From: an uncultured Armatimonadota bacterium
GTDB taxonomy: Bacteria; Armatimonadota; Armatimonadia; Armatimonadales; Armatimonadaceae
Direction of reading: 5' to 3'
Length of the DNA: 12,903 nucleotides
NCBI GenBank assembly: GCA_903881535.1
Contig: CAIRTT010000347.1
Location: 1 to 12,903 of the forward strand
The position numbers were made by a program, and so were the translations under genes. Below the pieces are notes generated by a model. The model saw only the letters and a program-made list of their open reading frames with translations. It did not search any database and was not told where the DNA came from. Shown here one piece after another: positions 7,694-12,903 of the stretch (positions are counted from its first letter, which is position 1; each line of letters starts with the position of its first letter).

Positions 7694-8412
7694 TGATGAG
7701 CATTGGGCAGCTCTGTGAACAGACCAAAATCGAATTTTGACAGTGGATTCAATGACTTTTTGAGCGGTTCCACCATGTTCGACGCAACATTTGACAATTC
7801 CAATAAAGCGCCAATAATTGCCCTAACTCTTGGAGGTTCCGTAATGGCCACATCGCAAAGTTGGCGAACATGTGTCCGTGACATGCTTTCCAGAAGTTTG
7901 CAAAGGACATCGTGGACTACAGCGGGTGATGTATCCGCATAGCTGCCACGATCATGTATAAATTCGATGAGGGCGCCTTGTATCTCGGTCAGCTGCTTGG
8001 GTGGAGTACCTCGACGAAGCGTCACGCGGAGAGCACCCGTGTGCGTTGGTATGTTGTTGGCAAACACGACGATTTCCGGTCGCGCAGAAACCTGTGTACT
8101 TAGCCCAAGGTGGTTGGCTGCCGCCGTACCTCTAAGCCTTGTCCGTCCCAAAAGTGTCTTTTGTGCGATGTCAAATTCAGATGGTTGGCTTTTGCCTAAG
8201 GGTGTGTCTTTTGGCGCAAAATATAGTCCCTTTGAAACCCGTATCAGAACACCCCTTTCGGCAAGTCTTGCAAGGGCTCGGGTAGCCGCGGCAGGCGTTG
8301 TGTCAGGGATGTCATCGGCTGTAAGCAAACCATCAGGGCGGCCGGTCGCATACTCCAATGCACGTTCGCATGCACTCGGTGCACGTGATTCCTTCAGTAA
8401 CTCTCTATACAT
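7678..8412 (-). CDS. abiEi: AbiEi-type antitoxin and transcriptional repressor (DUF6088-like)
   Basis: From the ATG at 8412 the protein has 244 residues. A winged-helix region spans about 28-66, with the family hallmark GVLIRVSKGLYFAP at its end (the wing). The C-terminal part (about 70-244) is the antitoxin/binding domain and contains HLGLSTQVSARPEIVV. AbiEi proteins repress their own operon by binding inverted repeats upstream and neutralise AbiEii without stable complex formation. A GTG at 8439 would add nine residues, but it lies upstream of a -10 box at 8420-8425; MYRELLKES is therefore the better start and would make the mRNA nearly leaderless. It is followed by abiEii with a 16-base overlap. 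Confidence 0.9.
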   Translation of the reverse strand: MYRELLKESRAPSACERALEYATGRPDGLLTADDIPDTTPAAATRALARLAERGVLIRVSKGLYFAPKDTPLGKSQPSEFDIAQKTLLGRTRLRGTAAANHLGLSTQVSARPEIVVFANNIPTHTGALRVTLRRGTPPKQLTEIQGALIEFIHDRGSYADTSPAVVHDVLCKLLESMSRTHVRQLCDVAITEPPRVRAIIGALLELSNVASNMVEPLKKSLNPLSKFDFGLFTELPNAHQWQAK

Positions 8413-8419
8413 CGGAGGG

Positions 8420-8449
8420 ATTATCCCACAAAATGCCACTGAATGTCTT
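8420..8449 (-). promoter_or_regulatory. Promoter of the abiE operon, probably giving a leaderless mRNA
   Basis: On the minus strand AAGACA (8449-8444), then 18 bases, then GATAAT (8425-8420). The predicted transcription start falls at or next to the ATG at 8412, which fits the absence of a Shine-Dalgarno sequence there. Just upstream ACGTGT occurs twice as a short direct repeat (about 8457-8478), a possible AbiEi contact site. Confidence 0.45.
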
Positions 8450-8489
8450 GTTTATACACGTGAAAAACTAGACACGTATCCCCACAAGA

Positions 8490-8543
8490 CTGAAATTTCA
8501 GAGGACAGGTTTCTAATGGGGATCTCGAAGCGACAGGCTGTCG
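8490..8543. other. Two palindromes between abiEi and the acyltransferase gene
   Basis: CTGAAATTTCAG (8490-8501) is a perfect 12-bp palindrome. CGACAG-G-CTGTCG (8531-8543) is a 13-base palindrome around one central base. They lie 78-131 bases upstream of the abiEi start and 55-108 bases past the acyltransferase stop. They could be repressor sites for AbiEi or end-of-gene structures for the acyltransferase; the sequence alone does not decide. Confidence 0.4.
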
Positions 8544-8597
8544 GCACTCAGATCAATGATGGAATTTCAACATTAATCTAGCATCCGAAAGAGCAGC

Positions 8598-9668
8598 TCA
8601 AACCGTATTCCGCTTGGTAGCCTGCTTGCCGATGCGGATCATCGGGGCCTCGATGTAGCGGTAGAGCAACCAGGAAGCCAACAACAACAAGGGGAGCGTC
8701 CCGGCGGTGGTCAGCCAGACATTGTTCGTCAGGTTTTTGAGCGGCTGTGCGATGAGAATCAGCAACGACCCGTGCATCAGGTAAATGCCATACGACCAGT
8801 CACCCAGCCAGCCAAGCGCACGCATCAAAATGTTGGATTTCTCAAAAGCCGATCGCTTCGCCCAGCAGAACACAAAAATGCCAATCGCAATCAGATACGA
8901 CGTGATGTACCTAGGGCCCTCATCCCCATACCCGAGCAGGCTTGCGGGTACGAGCATGATGACCATGCTAATGACAGCCCGTTTGACCGCTGCGCCCGTG
9001 ACTTCACCGCGTTCGCTCGCCCGCAGCGTATCGGCCATCCACATGAGTGACATCGCCATAAACATCGCAACTGGGAGAGGCTTGTGCGTGACATACCGCC
9101 CCGCCGCACAAACAAGCGTCAAGAGCATCATTGTGAGCTGTATTGGCCAGCGTTGTGTGAGCAGCTTCCGCCACGCGAGGAACGCGGCCACGATGTAAAA
9201 CACCAGCTCAATCTGCAGCGTCCAGAAGACGCCGATCAAGTCCTGCTGCCCGATGAACTTTTGGAACATCGTGATGTTTGCTAGCAGGTTGAATGTGGTC
9301 GGAAGGTTTGCCGTCATCCCGAGGGCGATCAGGACCACCATACGGCTTGCGATACTAACCCAGTAAGCCGGATAAAGCCGGAAGATGCGGTGGATGGTGA
9401 AGTCGCGAAGCGTCGCTCCGGGCTTGGTCAGCGTGCTCGGAATCAGGTAGCCCGACACGCAGAAGAACACGGCGACGGCGATCTTGCCGAGGTCAATCGC
9501 ACCAAGGAAGAGCCACCATGTCACCGACCCCGCCGGGATGGGGGTCTCCGGGTAGCCGATAAATGTATGGATTTGCTGATGAAACACATAGACAAGCACG
9601 GCGGCCAGACCGCGGAGGACATCGATGAAGGCCATCTTCCGCGCCGCAACCTTGGTTGTCTCATCCAT
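8598..9668 (-). CDS. Acyltransferase 3 family membrane protein (OafA/YrhL type)
   Basis: The 356-residue, strongly hydrophobic protein has about ten membrane segments. The N-terminal FIDVLRGLAAVLVYVFHQ carries R19-G20 and H30, the R-G-x9-H signature of acyltransferase-3 enzymes, which O-acylate (often acetylate) sugars of exopolysaccharide, O-antigen or peptidoglycan at the inner membrane. LGDWSYGIYLMHG near residue 290-305 is the usual late motif. The length equals the core domain, with no SGNH domain attached. The last 15 conserved codons are duplicated at 6636-6680 beyond the abiE operon, so the present C-terminus (ATKRNTV) may have been supplied by an insertion. It is the only non-toxin gene between two toxin-antitoxin modules; its substrate cannot be told. 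No strong ribosome binding site is seen before the ATG. Confidence 0.92.
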   Translation of the reverse strand: MDETTKVAARKMAFIDVLRGLAAVLVYVFHQQIHTFIGYPETPIPAGSVTWWLFLGAIDLGKIAVAVFFCVSGYLIPSTLTKPGATLRDFTIHRIFRLYPAYWVSIASRMVVLIALGMTANLPTTFNLLANITMFQKFIGQQDLIGVFWTLQIELVFYIVAAFLAWRKLLTQRWPIQLTMMLLTLVCAAGRYVTHKPLPVAMFMAMSLMWMADTLRASERGEVTGAAVKRAVISMVIMLVPASLLGYGDEGPRYITSYLIAIGIFVFCWAKRSAFEKSNILMRALGWLGDWSYGIYLMHGSLLILIAQPLKNLTNNVWLTTAGTLPLLLLASWLLYRYIEAPMIRIGKQATKRNTV

Positions 9669-9986
9669 TGCGTTACCTTAGCATGCGAAGCCGGGACAGC
9701 GCACATTTGGGGCAGGCACTAGTTCTTGGTCTGAAGGTGGTGGTTCATTTTCGTAATCTCTCCAACTTAAATTAGTCGTGTCACGAGAGGTCATTTAGGA
9801 TAGTGATATTCGATTTGGCGCAACTAGTCGTAGCCATCGAAGTGAAGAGAATCTCGCCGGTTATCATCCCTTTATTTGGTACACATCTGAGCAGACACGA
9901 TACTAAGGATTGCACAGTTTCGAAAATGTGTGGTCAATGTATATACAAATGGTATGGTCTGTTCATACTTCATCAAGAGATTAGAT
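9669..9986. other. Divergent intergenic region between acyltransferase and TacAT-type operon
   Basis: These 318 bases serve two divergent genes. On the minus strand a GGAGAG followed after nine bases by an ATG (9748) opens a nine-codon frame (MNHHLQTKN) that stops at 9719, about 50 bases before the acyltransferase start; it may be an upstream mini-ORF or chance. TCGTG-T-CACGA (9776-9786) is a short palindrome. The right end holds the likely operator-promoter of the plus-strand operon, with AAGAGA (9974-9979) as a modest ribosome binding site for the ATG at 9987. Nothing else is recognised. Confidence 0.4.
9931..9958 (+). promoter_or_regulatory. Probable operator-promoter of the DUF1778/GNAT operon
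   Basis: TGTATATACA (9938-9947) is a perfect 10-bp palindrome 39 bases before the antitoxin ATG. It lies between a weak -35-like TGGTCA (9931-9936) and a -10-like TATGGT (9953-9958) 16 bases apart. Ribbon-helix-helix antitoxins repress their own operons from such palindromes, so this is the natural candidate site. The promoter hexamers themselves are poor matches. Confidence 0.4.
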
Positions 9987-10262
9987 ATGCAAACCATCCA
10001 AAAAGCCGAACAACTGAATATAAGAGCATCTGCTGAACAGAAGGCCAAGCTTGCTGAGGCAGCTCGGATTCAGAACATGAATGTGAGTCAATTCGTACTT
10101 AGTAAGTCTCTGGATGCGGCAGAAGAAGTCATAGCAGACCACCGTCTCATTAGAGTTTCCAAAGAAGAACACGACTGGTTGCTGGCCAAGCTTGAAGAAC
10201 CTCCCAAGGAGATTCCAGCATTGCGGGAGCTCTTTAGCCGGCCGAGTGTCTTCGAATCGTGA
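9987..10262 (+). CDS. DUF1778 ribbon-helix-helix antitoxin (TacA-like)
   Basis: From the ATG at 9987 the protein has 91 residues, usual for DUF1778 antitoxins. The N-terminus QLNIRASAEQKAKLAEAA gives the beta-strand and first helix of a ribbon-helix-helix fold, and NVSQFVLSKSLDAAEEVI the second helix, so it should bind DNA as a dimer. The C-terminal part (DHRLIRVSKEEHDWLLAKL, then LRELFSRPSVFES) is the toxin-wrapping tail. An in-frame GTG at 9930 would add 19 residues but lies upstream of the palindrome and putative promoter, so it is not used. The stop overlaps the toxin's GTG start by four bases (10259-10262), the usual coupling for this toxin-antitoxin family. Confidence 0.92.
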   Translation: MQTIQKAEQLNIRASAEQKAKLAEAARIQNMNVSQFVLSKSLDAAEEVIADHRLIRVSKEEHDWLLAKLEEPPKEIPALRELFSRPSVFES

Positions 10263-10771
10263 GTCGCTTTACCGGTCCGCATCCACTTGAAAAGTCCCAC
10301 GATTTTCTCGCATTTGACTGTGGCAAAGAACCGCTCAATGCTTTTCTAATCCGACACGCCCTAGCGAACCAAAGCAACGGTAGCGCCAGAACATTTGTCG
10401 GTCTTGATGAAAACAGAGTGGTGGGCTACTATTCGCTCGCCGTCAGTTCGGTTCTTTACGATGATGCACCTGAACGGATGGCAAAAGGGCTTGCAAGACA
10501 TCCCATTCCGATTCTTCTGATGGCTCGCTTTGCCGTCGATGTTGCCTATCAAGGGCAAGGTATCGGCAAAGGTCTCTTCAAAGACGCACTAAAGCGCTGT
10601 CTTACGGTTGCGCGAGCTGCCGGCGTCCGGGCAGTGATGACGCATGCCAAGGATGAAGATGCAAAAGCTCTGTATCTTAAATTCGGGATGACTGAGTGCC
10701 CAAGCAATCCATTACATCTCTACCTGCTCATGAAAGATGTTGAGAGACTGCTTGTGAACCCAAACGAATAA
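10259..10771 (+). CDS. GNAT acetyltransferase toxin (TacT-like)
   Basis: This 170-residue single-domain GNAT protein has the length and sequence of TacT/AtaT-like toxins, which acetylate the amino group of aminoacyl-tRNA and halt translation. The acetyl-CoA loop is Q98-G-Q-G101-I-G103 (QGQGIGKG), preceded by ARFAVDVAY. Y139 in KALYLKFGM is at the place of the essential tyrosine of TacT, and PLHLYLLMKD closes the domain. All expected residues are present, so the toxin looks active. The start is a GTG that overlaps the antitoxin stop (GTGA), which implies translational coupling and lower toxin yield. No other start exists before residue 74. The pair lies between an acyltransferase and ileS. Confidence 0.93.
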   Translation: MSRFTGPHPLEKSHDFLAFDCGKEPLNAFLIRHALANQSNGSARTFVGLDENRVVGYYSLAVSSVLYDDAPERMAKGLARHPIPILLMARFAVDVAYQGQGIGKGLFKDALKRCLTVARAAGVRAVMTHAKDEDAKALYLKFGMTECPSNPLHLYLLMKDVERLLVNPNE

Positions 10772-10790
10772 CGTTTTCGAAGGGCATCGT

Positions 10791-10958
10791 ATGCGTTCAT
10801 TAGAGTTTCACCATTTTGCCAGTAAACGGATGTACCTAAAGGAGCCCGCAGGATTCTTGGTCTACAGAGACAGTGATCAGCATGCGAAGTACAGGCAAGC
10901 CCACATCTGGAGATGTCATAAGGACACGTACGGTAAAAGCAGCAAGAAGCCCGATTAG
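10791..10958 (+). CDS. Doubtful small ORF downstream of the GNAT toxin
   Basis: An ATG at 10791 with GAAGGG six bases upstream opens a 55-codon frame that ends at TAG (10956-10958). The product is basic and polar (begins MRSLEFHHFASKRMYLKEP, ends KSSKKPD), with one cysteine and no signal or membrane segment. It starts 20 bases after the toxin stop, so it could be the third gene of that operon. I recognise no family, and a frame of this length is expected by chance. Confidence 0.2.
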   Translation: MRSLEFHHFASKRMYLKEPAGFLVYRDSDQHAKYRQAHIWRCHKDTYGKSSKKPD

Positions 10959-11019
10959 TCCCTGGGCCTGAACCCAACTGGCCGCACACCTCCACCACAC
11001 CCGCCCAAGGAGGGCATCA

Positions 11020-11028
11020 TGGTAAAAT
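11020..11028 (+). promoter_or_regulatory. Extended -10 promoter candidate for ileS
   Basis: TGGTAAAAT matches the extended -10 pattern TGn-TAtAAT with one change in the hexamer. No -35 is visible at 17 bp, which extended -10 promoters can tolerate. Transcription would begin near 11035, just before the first hairpin of the leader. Confidence 0.35.
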
Positions 11029-11034
11029 CAACCC

Positions 11035-11211
11035 GCTATGATGGCACGACACTATCGGTCCGGTGGGATCTGTCAGATTATCTGGCGTCCTGTGGAGTAG
11101 TGCCCCCGCTGTCGATGACCTTTTCTTGCATCGGCCCCGGTTCGGTGGGCGCACGCATCCCGCGGGGCGCATATCATCGTCGAAACGTTGAACCGGACCC
11201 GACTGCACCCA
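11035..11211 (+). promoter_or_regulatory. Structured 5' leader of ileS, possible regulatory RNA
   Basis: About 175 bases before the ileS ATG can fold into several stems. GGCAC (11043-11047) pairs with GTGCC (11100-11104), enclosing an inner hairpin GUCAGA-UUA-UCUGGC (11072-11086) that extends by GGA/UCC. CGATG (11113-11117) pairs with CATCG (11129-11133), and GCCCCG (11134-11139) with CGGGGC (11163-11168). Aminoacyl-tRNA synthetase genes are often controlled by T-box leaders, but the conserved TGGNACCGCG element is not present, so a T-box is not claimed. The ATG has no Shine-Dalgarno sequence, so translation control through this leader is possible. Confidence 0.35.
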
Positions 11212-12903
11212 ATGGACTATCGAAACACCCTCAACCTCCCTGCCACTGACTTCGCGATGAAGGCTGACCTGCCAACCCGCGAACCCGCCATCCAGGAACG
11301 CTGGAACGAGCTTGGCATCTATCAGCAATCCCTCAGCAAACCCGCGCCAAAGGGACGTTTTATCCTCCACGATGGCCCGCCATATTCAAACGGCAACATC
11401 CACCTCGGACACGCGCTCAACAAAACCCTAAAGGACATCGTTGTTAAATACAAGACGATGGCCGGTTACGAAGCGCCCTACGTCCCAGGATGGGACAACC
11501 ACGGCCTGCCGATCGAAGTCGCCGTCGTAAAAGAGCTCCGCGAGGAAAAGGTCCAGTGGACGCCCGATACCCTCCGCGCACGCTGCCGCGAGTACGCCAC
11601 CCGTTGGGTCACCACGCAAAAGACACAGTTCCAACGCCTCGGCATCCGCGCTGATTGGGATCACCCTTACCTCACGATGGCGCCCGCCTTCGAATCGAAA
11701 ATCGTAGAGACCTTCCTCGGCCTCTGTAAGCAAGGCTATGTCTACCGCGGCCTCAAGCCCGTCCTCTGGGACCCGGCGAACGAAACCGCACTCGCTAACA
11801 CCGAAGCTGAACACAAAGACCACATCTCGCCAAGTATCCATGTCGCATTCCCGCTGCTCGCTGGCGGTGACCCAAATGGCGTCCTAAATACGACCATCGG
11901 CGTCCGCGCCCTCATCTGGACGACAACCCCGTGGACCATCCCCGCGAACACAGGTCTCTCCGTACACCCCGACTTTGATTATGTCGTCGTTGGCACCAGC
12001 AACCACGGGCCTCTCCTCGTCGCGGATGGCCTCCTCGCCGATGTCACATCCAGCTGCGCCCTCGAAAATGTCACCGAGCTCCTCCGCCTGCGTGGCTCTG
12101 ACCTCGTTGGCATCCGCTTCCAGCACCCGCTTCACGCTCTCGATCCAATCTTCGACCGCGAATCGCCAATCTGCCCGGCAAACTATGTCACCCTCGACAC
12201 CGGTACAGGCATTGTGCACACTGCACCCGGCCACGGCCCCGATGACTACATCACCGGAATGAAACACGGCCTCCGCGTGCTCTCCCCAGTGGATGGACGT
12301 GGACGCTTCACCGAAGATGCCGGCCCATTTGTTGGAATTTCAACGGATGAAGGCAATAAGGTGATCCCGCAGGCCCTCACGGATGCCGGAGCGCTTCTCG
12401 CCCTCCGCGACTTTTCACACAAGTACCCGCACGCACCGCGCGCTCCTTACAAGCCGCTGATCTTTCGCGCCACCGTGCAGTGGTTTGTCGCCGTCGACCA
12501 TAACGACCTACGTAAAAAGGCCCTCGCCGGCATTGACACCGTCGCGTGGTACCCGCCGCAGGCCAGCAACCGCATCAGCGCCGCAGTCGCCAGCCGCCCG
12601 GACTGGACCGTTTCCCGCCAGCGCCACTGGGGCGTGCCAATCGCCATCTTCTACGCCAATGGCGAGCCGGTCTTCGATGAGACCGCATACGATGCCGCCG
12701 TCGCGGTCATCAAGGAAAATGGCATCGAGGCCTGGTACAGCATGTCGCCGGTGGACATCCTCCCCGCTGGCTTTACTTACAAAGGCGTTCCTGCGAGCGA
12801 GTTCACCAAGGAAAAGGATGTCCTTGATGTCTGGTTTGACTCCGGGTCGACCAGCTTTGCGGTGCTCGACAGCGGTGTATGGCCTGACCATTCATGGCCA
12901 GCC
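11212..12903 (+). CDS. ileS: Isoleucyl-tRNA synthetase (partial, C-terminus outside window)
   Basis: Class I synthetase that charges tRNA-Ile in the cytoplasm; 564 codons are visible. The start MDYRNTLNLPATDFAMKADL is the standard bacterial IleRS opening, which fixes the ATG at 11212 even though no Shine-Dalgarno sequence precedes it. The HIGH motif is H64-L-G-H67 within PPYSNGNIHLGHA, followed by VPGWDNHGLPIE. The CP1 editing domain shows WTTTPWTIPAN (236-246) and HTAPGHGPDDY (336-346), with D345 at the place of the editing aspartate. The return to the catalytic core is marked by WTVSRQRHWGVPIA and DVWFDSGS (539-546). The KMSKS loop and the anticodon-binding and C-terminal zinc regions lie beyond the window. 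GWDNHG rather than the common GWD[CT]HG is a lineage feature. The gene is intact as far as seen. Confidence 0.96.
   Translation, partial: MDYRNTLNLPATDFAMKADLPTREPAIQERWNELGIYQQSLSKPAPKGRFILHDGPPYSNGNIHLGHALNKTLKDIVVKYKTMAGYEAPYVPGWDNHGLPIEVAVVKELREEKVQWTPDTLRARCREYATRWVTTQKTQFQRLGIRADWDHPYLTMAPAFESKIVETFLGLCKQGYVYRGLKPVLWDPANETALANTEAEHKDHISPSIHVAFPLLAGGDPNGVLNTTIGVRALIWTTTPWTIPANTGLSVHPDFDYVVVGTSNHGPLLVADGLLADVTSSCALENVTELLRLRGSDLVGIRFQHPLHALDPIFDRESPICPANYVTLDTGTGIVHTAPGHGPDDYITGMKHGLRVLSPVDGRGRFTEDAGPFVGISTDEGNKVIPQALTDAGALLALRDFSHKYPHAPRAPYKPLIFRATVQWFVAVDHNDLRKKALAGIDTVAWYPPQASNRISAAVASRPDWTVSRQRHWGVPIAIFYANGEPVFDETAYDAAVAVIKENGIEAWYSMSPVDILPAGFTYKGVPASEFTKEKDVLDVWFDSGSTSFAVLDSGVWPDHSWPA

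Larger units (their letters stand above)
6636..8666. mobile_element. Putative AbiE cassette inserted at the 3' end of the acyltransferase gene
   Basis: The segment is bounded by the 45-bp direct repeats and holds only the AbiEi/AbiEii operon, its promoter region and a replacement acyltransferase 3' end. The repeat period is 1986 bases. It is visibly more AT-rich than the DUF1553 operon and ileS. No integrase, transposase or terminal inverted repeat is seen, so it would be a passenger moved in trans or by homologous recombination. An alternative is partial decay of a tandem acyltransferase duplication. Confidence 0.4.

Noticed and set aside
7967..8581. Plus-strand frame of 204 codons opposite abiEi
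   Set aside because: The minus strand encodes a recognisable AbiEi protein with an overlapping AbiEii; the antisense product has no family features.
6681..8621. Insertion sequence or integron cassette around the AbiE operon
   Set aside because: No transposase, integrase, terminal inverted repeats or attC-like folded site is seen; only the direct repeats support mobility.
10772..11018. tRNA gene or intrinsic terminator between the GNAT toxin and ileS
   Set aside because: No T-loop GGTTCRA motif with matching arms and no GC-rich hairpin followed by a T-run was found.
11140..11170. T-box-like GGTGGG...CCCGCG stretch in the ileS leader
   Set aside because: It does not match the TGGNACCGCG core and no Ile specifier codon could be placed in a proper stem I, so a T-box was not called.
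11884..12891. Minus-strand frames opposite ileS
   Set aside because: The plus strand is unmistakably ileS throughout, so these are antisense shadows.

Overview
The window reads as a piece of a bacterial chromosome from a lineage that carries planctomycete-type secreted proteins (DUF1501 together with a PSCyt1/DUF1549/DUF1553 protein). Planctomycetota, Verrucomicrobiota and Armatimonadota all carry such pairs and the sequence does not let me choose firmly between them. Good Shine-Dalgarno sequences are rare in front of the long genes. This lineage assignment is an inference from gene content.

Layout. Positions 1-1271 (minus strand) hold the N-terminal 423 codons of a zinc-ribbon/membrane protein with a long acidic leader; its C-terminus lies outside the window. 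Positions 1391-6495 (minus) are a two-gene operon: a DUF1549/DUF1553 protein with two CxxCH motifs, and, joined by an ATGA overlap, a Tat-exported DUF1501 protein. A good sigma70-like promoter lies at 6567-6596. The larger protein contains a 171-residue domain present twice in tandem.

Positions 6612-9668 are an accessory block. An AbiEi/AbiEii (type IV) toxin-antitoxin operon (6719-8412, minus) sits just 3' of an acyltransferase-3 gene (8598-9668, minus). The last codons of that acyltransferase occur a second time at 6612-6680, on the far side of the toxin-antitoxin operon. The two copies form a 45-bp direct repeat (44/45 identical), so the AbiE module looks like a roughly 2-kb insertion at the 3' end of the acyltransferase gene that brought its own replacement gene end.

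A second toxin-antitoxin pair follows on the plus strand: a DUF1778 ribbon-helix-helix antitoxin and a GNAT acetyltransferase toxin of the TacAT type (9987-10771), with a 10-bp palindrome upstream that may be its operator. About 440 bp follow that contain a doubtful 55-codon frame and a strongly foldable leader. The window ends inside ileS (isoleucyl-tRNA synthetase, plus strand from 11212), with 564 codons visible, including the class I HIGH-type motif and most of the CP1 editing domain.

How the parts relate. The DUF1553/DUF1501 pair is one transcription unit for envelope or extracellular proteins of unknown substrate. The two toxin-antitoxin modules and the acyltransferase form an accessory insert between that operon and the housekeeping gene ileS. 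No integrase, transposase, tRNA or rRNA gene and no CRISPR array is visible.
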